From: Protonemura montana
Taxonomy: Eukaryota; Arthropoda; Insecta; Plecoptera; Nemouridae
Direction: 5' to 3'
Length of the DNA: 64,000 nt
NCBI GenBank assembly: GCA_947568835.1
Contig: OX387608.1
Span: 15,228,001 to 15,292,000 of the forward strand
Under the pieces are notes generated by a model. That model did no database searches and was not told the DNA's origin. It saw only the letters and a list, made by a program, of their open reading frames with translations. Both the position numbers and the translations under genes were made by a program. Shown here one piece after another: positions 62,301 through 64,000 of this stretch. Each line of letters opens with the position of its first letter. Position 1 is the first letter of the stretch.

Positions 62301-62475
62301 ACCACTTTGTTCCAGACTACGCAAGACGGGTCACGCAGCTGAGAACAACGTCTGGGGCGGGGAAGATAGGCTGCGACGGACGCAGGAGCGTCGGAAGAAG
62401 CGACGCCGGAAGTACCGGTGCCAGTGGCTCAAAGTGCCTTACCCAGTGCCGCAAGACTGCGTCTGCGCTTGCTAG
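59388..62475 (+). CDS. NOG: Noggin-like secreted BMP antagonist, three exons recognised
   Basis: A cystine-knot protein that binds BMPs extracellularly. Exons: 59388-59627 (probably starting at acceptor 59376), 60496-60782, 62316-62475 (stop TAG); 228 residues if the ATG at 59388 is used. Exon 1 has PLKFWANPRKSALKPRRRDL, matching the BMP-contact clip segment. Exon 2 has YDWSDLGAYFWPRWLRSGEC and LHILRWHC. Exon 3 ends YRCQWLKVPYPVPQDCVCAC. All nine C-terminal cysteines are in family positions. I chose acceptor 62316 because it follows a pyrimidine tract and fits phase 2; a later AG at 62370 also fits. The N-terminus lacks a clear signal peptide and an acceptor precedes the ATG, so an upstream exon is probably missing. 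A long basic insert (QERRKKRRRKYR) precedes the last cysteines. Confidence 0.88.
60205..60420. mobile_element. Family T foldback element with palindromic tRNA-like core
   Basis: The left border is ATTTAAATTGCAAACGCTTG with GCGGGGTATTTTATTATT. The core is a perfect inverted repeat: TGCCCAAACGCGGACTCGAA is complementary to the sequence ending at 60378, with arms of about 38 bp around a 14-base centre. The outer CTCAAAAATTG/CAATTTTTGA arms extend the stem. It lies in noggin intron 1. Confidence 0.85.
60855..61050 (+). mobile_element. Family T foldback element with near-complete tRNA-like core
   Basis: The inverted arms ACACTATAATCGTCTCAAAAA (about 60910-60930) and TTTTTGAGACGGTTATAGTGT (about 61014-61034) enclose the tRNA-shaped sequence at 60937-61009. 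The left outer border is GCAATGCGCGGGGTATTTTA. It lies in noggin intron 2. Confidence 0.85.
60937..61009 (+). tRNA. tRNA-like sequence (probable pseudogene, core of family T element)
   Basis: 73 bases fold as a cloverleaf: acceptor GTCCAAG with TTTGGGA (family consensus TTTGGGC), D-arm GCTC...GAGC, anticodon stem CACC/GGTG, variable loop of four, and a perfect T-arm CGGGG-TTCGAGT-CCCCG. A and B boxes are near consensus. The anticodon loop CGCGACA lacks U33, and its first pair is A-G. Read literally the anticodon would be CGA (Ser), but the short variable loop does not suit tRNA-Ser. It is more likely an element-borne pol III promoter than a working tRNA. Confidence 0.5.
61265..61420. mobile_element. 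Family T foldback element, core deleted
   Basis: AATTGCAAACGCTTGCAATG, then arms ACTATAACCGTCTCAAAAAT and ATTTTTGAGACGGTTATAGT, with only a remnant (CCAAATTGATGCCCCGTTTGG) between them. It lies in noggin intron 2, near the preceding copies. Confidence 0.8.
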
Positions 62476-64000
62476 CTGCGCGGACCTGCTGCTGCGCATC
62501 TATTCTCTCGCACACAAACTCGCTAGCTTAAAAAGTGCATGGAAATTGAGTATTGCCGCGAAAATGGCGGGCTCTAATGTTTGAAATGTTTGGTGGGGAA
62601 TGGCCATAATTTCAATGCTTGGTTAGCAAAGCAATCATAGATTGCAAGCTCGTATATGTACAATACTTTGAGTTGCCACCTTGGATGATATGAACGACTT
62701 CACCATTGCTTTTCTGGATTAATATTGCAAGACAGCTGTGTGGTCGACCATTCTAGCTGGTGGACTTCATCATTGCTCTTATGGGTTAATATTGCAAGAC
62801 AGCTGTGTGGTCGACCATTCTAGCTGGTGGACTTCACCATTGCTCTTATGGATTAATGCTGCAAGCCAGCTGTGTGGTCGACCATTCTAGCTGGTGGACT
62901 TCACCATTGCTCTTATGGGTTAATGTTGCAAGACAGCTGTGTGGTCGACCATTCTAGCTGGTGGACTTCATCATTGCTCTTATGGGTTAATATTGCAAGA
63001 CAGCTGTGTGGTCGACCATTCTAGCTGGTGGACTTCATCATTGCTCTTATGGGTTAATGTTGCAAGACAGCTGTGTGGTCGACTATTCTAGCTGGTGGAC
63101 TTCATCATTGCTCTTATGGATTAATGCTGCAAGCCAGCTGTGTGGTCGACTATTCTAGCTGGTGGACTTCATCATTGCTCTTATGGGTTAATGTTGCAAG
63201 ACAGCTGTGTGGTCGACCATTCTAGCTGGTCACCTTCATCGTTGCTCTTCTGGATTAATGTTAAAAGACAGCTGTGTGGTCGACCATTCATCAGCAATCA
63301 ATGCTATTTTTCGCCACCCTTTAAGAGCGCCATTGGTCTGCAGCTTGGGTTACCCCAAGGATTACTCTACCAAGAAATCGCAACATGTAGCACCATAAGC
63401 AATATGGTGCGATGGCTGGCACTCGATTCGGTGCATTTGAAATTCCACGAGGCAATTTGATTTCGGGTGCACAATGAGCATGAAAATATTGCACAGTATC
63501 TTTGTCTAGCTAAGAACCCCATCCCTGGTGTGCACTGAAGCAGTCAGACGGACGCGAGAAGGGCACCCATACGAAAACAAAGTGCAGCGCACTCGCTGGG
63601 GTGTGTGTAAATTCAGAGAAAATCCGATTCCAAGAAATGCGAGTTTATCATCGGAAACAATTTTTCGTTTCGCGCAAACATGGGCTCGGAATTGTGCGGC
63701 CAGACGAAAATCTCATTTTAATCTTTATTAACTCCTTTCTCCCTTTCTCCCTCTTCTCTCCTCCTCTTTATCTCGCTATAACCATGTAAACCACGTTGCT
63801 ATTACGATTTATACACGAATACCGATACTGAACTTTATTGTATACAAGTACGTCACTTGCTGTGATTATAATAAATGATATTTTACAAGTGAAATAGATT
63901 TGTTTTCTGTTTTTTTTTTATAAATCCTCAGCCCGGTTGAAGAGTTAGTCTAAAAATCCAATCGACTTCAGAATCCGCCAGTGAAAATTCAACAAGATAC
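62476..64000. other. Region downstream of noggin
   Basis: It contains the 67-bp tandem array (62700-63290) and then AT-rich sequence to the window end. ORFs across the array are products of the repeat. No other gene is recognised. Possible noggin 3' UTR, but no convincing poly(A) signal close to the stop. Confidence 0.6.
62700..63290. repeat. 67-bp tandem repeat, about nine units
   Basis: GACAGCTGTGTGGTCGACCA recurs every 67 bp (for example 62731 and 62798), with TTCTAGCTGGTGGACTTCAT in each unit. Edge units are more diverged. It starts about 225 bp after the noggin stop codon. Confidence 0.9.

Noticed and set aside
63140-63460. 106-codon ORF over the 67-bp array
   Set aside because: Its first half is the translated tandem repeat, and the rest has no recognisable feature.

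Overview
The window is a stretch of animal nuclear DNA. Genes are split by short AT-rich introns with GT-AG (twice GC-AG) splice sites, polyadenylation signals and TATA boxes are visible, and more than a third of the sequence is repeats. Two secreted GH16 laminarinase genes, a noggin gene, and 5S- and tRNA-derived short repeats suggest a bilaterian invertebrate, most likely a lophotrochozoan such as a mollusc. That placement is inference.

Layout. 150-14933 (+): thirteen 3' exons of a secretory-pathway Ca2+/Mn2+ ATPase (ATP2C1/SPCA); its 5' exons lie outside the window. Its last intron is almost entirely repeats: a 47-bp minisatellite grown from the end of a foldback element and broken by a hAT-type MITE with a perfect 8-bp target duplication. 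19463-23628 and 25336-30943 (-): two tandem GH16 endo-1,3-beta-glucanase (laminarinase) genes, each with seven exons of nearly identical size. 31-39 kb: no recognised gene, but a cluster of degenerate tRNA-like sequences between direct repeats. 39386-48041 (+): COP9 signalosome subunit 3 (COPS3), complete in seven exons; intron 5 holds a 4.1-kb DNA transposon with ~480-bp inverted repeats and an intact 860-codon transposase-like ORF on the opposite strand. 48519-53160 (-): a compact housekeeping cluster of RPS19BP1 (AROS), an intronless KIN17 nested inside AROS intron 1 on the same strand, DPM2 and nicotinamide riboside kinase. 59388-62475 (+): a three-exon noggin gene. The flanks of noggin carry 114-bp and 67-bp tandem repeats, a 5S-derived SINE and tRNA-bearing foldback elements.

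The genes do not form one pathway. The two glucanases are a digestive paralogue pair. The housekeeping cluster shares orientation and very short spacers. The most notable architecture is KIN17 inside AROS with its own poly(A) signal, so one promoter could give either product by polyadenylation or splicing. The most notable repeat biology is the set of foldback families: one seeds a satellite, and another carries a nearly complete tRNA-shaped sequence.

Exon boundaries were read by eye from reading frame, splice consensus and remembered family alignments; no search or transcript data were used.
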